The translations under genes were made by a program, and so were the position numbers. From an uncultured Eubacteriales bacterium (GTDB lineage: Bacteria; Bacillota; Clostridia; Lachnospirales; Bianqueaceae), in assembly GCA_902782895.1 (NCBI GenBank), contig CACZPA010000175.1, positions 1 through 5,307 on the forward strand: DNA of 5,307 bases, in the 5' to 3' direction. The notes under the pieces are model-generated. The model was given only the letters and a program-made list of their open reading frames with translations, searched no databases and was not told the origin of the DNA. Positions 4,963 through 5,307 of this stretch are shown piece after piece. Position 1 is the stretch's first letter; each line of letters begins with the position of its first letter.

Positions 4963-5307
4963 CTAAATTTTAGCCGGCAGTGCGTATGCCTGCATGGAAC
5001 GCAGTCGCCGGATCCGCCGGCGCTGGATTCCGGTCGCAATCAATACGATACCCATAAGCGCCAGCAGTACCGGTGCGGCAATGAAGACCGCTACTGTTGT
5101 TTTGTCTATCTGTATAGCATCCGCCATGACGCGGACGTTGGAGACTTTGCCGGTCTCGATCCGGTGCCCCCGCACCAGCAGGCGGTGTGTGTTGATCCCG
5201 TACGGGGTACAGGTCACCAGTGTGACAAGATCTCTGCCGGGTATGATCTGAAGGCCGGACAGATCATACGGCTCTACAATAAGGATCTGTTCGACCTCAT
5301 AGGTCAG
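4963..5307 (-). CDS. Class C (pilin-polymerising) sortase, C-terminal part (partial, runs off the right edge)
   Basis: The last 114 residues of a class C sortase are visible, and the frame is open to the window edge. The signature LVTCTPYGINTHRLLVRGHR contains the catalytic Cys (33rd visible residue) and, nine residues on, the catalytic Arg of the HRL motif, the spacing known for SrtC enzymes. A C-terminal membrane helix (visible residues about 70-93) with an Arg-rich cytoplasmic tail (RRRIRRLR) is also typical of class C. The catalytic His and any DP(F/W/Y) lid lie outside the window. These enzymes join pilin subunits by linking the sorting-signal Thr of one to the pilin-motif Lys of the next. 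The pilin gene begins 28 bases after its TAG stop and is its probable substrate, though other pilin genes may lie further right. Confidence 0.94.
   Translation of the reverse strand: MTYEVEQILIVEPYDLSGLQIIPGRDLVTLVTCTPYGINTHRLLVRGHRIETGKVSNVRVMADAIQIDKTTVAVFIAAPVLLALMGIVLIATGIQRRRIRRLRSMQAYALPAKI

Noticed and set aside
4563..4973. Overlapping plus-strand frames opposite the pilin's N-terminal part
   Set aside because: Several frames are open at once over the same stretch, none with a domain or ribosome binding site, and the minus strand encodes a clear signal peptide and pilin domain.

Overview
The window looks like part of the genome of a Gram-positive Clostridia bacterium, probably Lachnospiraceae or a close relative. 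The evidence is the sortase/LPXTG-type pilus genes, a VanR-like response regulator, purine-rich ribosome binding sites and moderately high GC coding sequence with AT-rich promoters. This placement rests on protein character only. Every supported gene lies on the minus strand, so the window is best read from right to left. It holds the end of one transcription unit, a 336-base intergenic control region, and the start of a second unit.

Unit 1 (right, 5307 to 3178) is the distal part of a sortase-assembled pilus locus. It has the C-terminal end of a class C, pilin-polymerising sortase (cut by the window edge). Next comes a 361-residue secreted pilin with a signal peptide, an Asn-Pro-Lys pilin-like motif, a Spy0128/FctA-like isopeptide domain and an IPVTG sorting signal. 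Last is a small membrane-anchored sortase of a different type, overlapping the pilin gene by four bases. A clear Rho-independent terminator follows. The likely sequence of events is secretion of the pilin, cleavage at IPVTG, covalent polymerisation by the class C sortase, and a further transpeptidation or attachment step by the second sortase.

The intergenic region (2842-3177) holds the terminator, a perfect 16-bp palindrome beside a consensus TATAAT, and a second promoter close to the next gene. Just upstream of that second promoter is an 11-bp-spaced direct repeat (CTTAAGAAATC / CTTAAAGATTC), the layout expected for an OmpR/PhoB-family response regulator.

Unit 2 (left, 2841 to 1) encodes a membrane family 2 glycosyltransferase with the D, DxD, ED and QxxRW motifs of cellulose/chitin/hyaluronan synthase-like enzymes. 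It is followed by an OmpR/VanR-type response regulator and the N-terminal 270 residues of its membrane sensor kinase. The three genes are tightly packed (14-bp gap, then a 4-bp overlap) and are very likely one operon. The simplest model is a surface-sensing two-component system that controls its own operon, and with it synthesis of an envelope glycan.

No family in the window is wholly unknown. The points most worth following are the control region, the glycosyltransferase/two-component linkage and the pilin's domain details.
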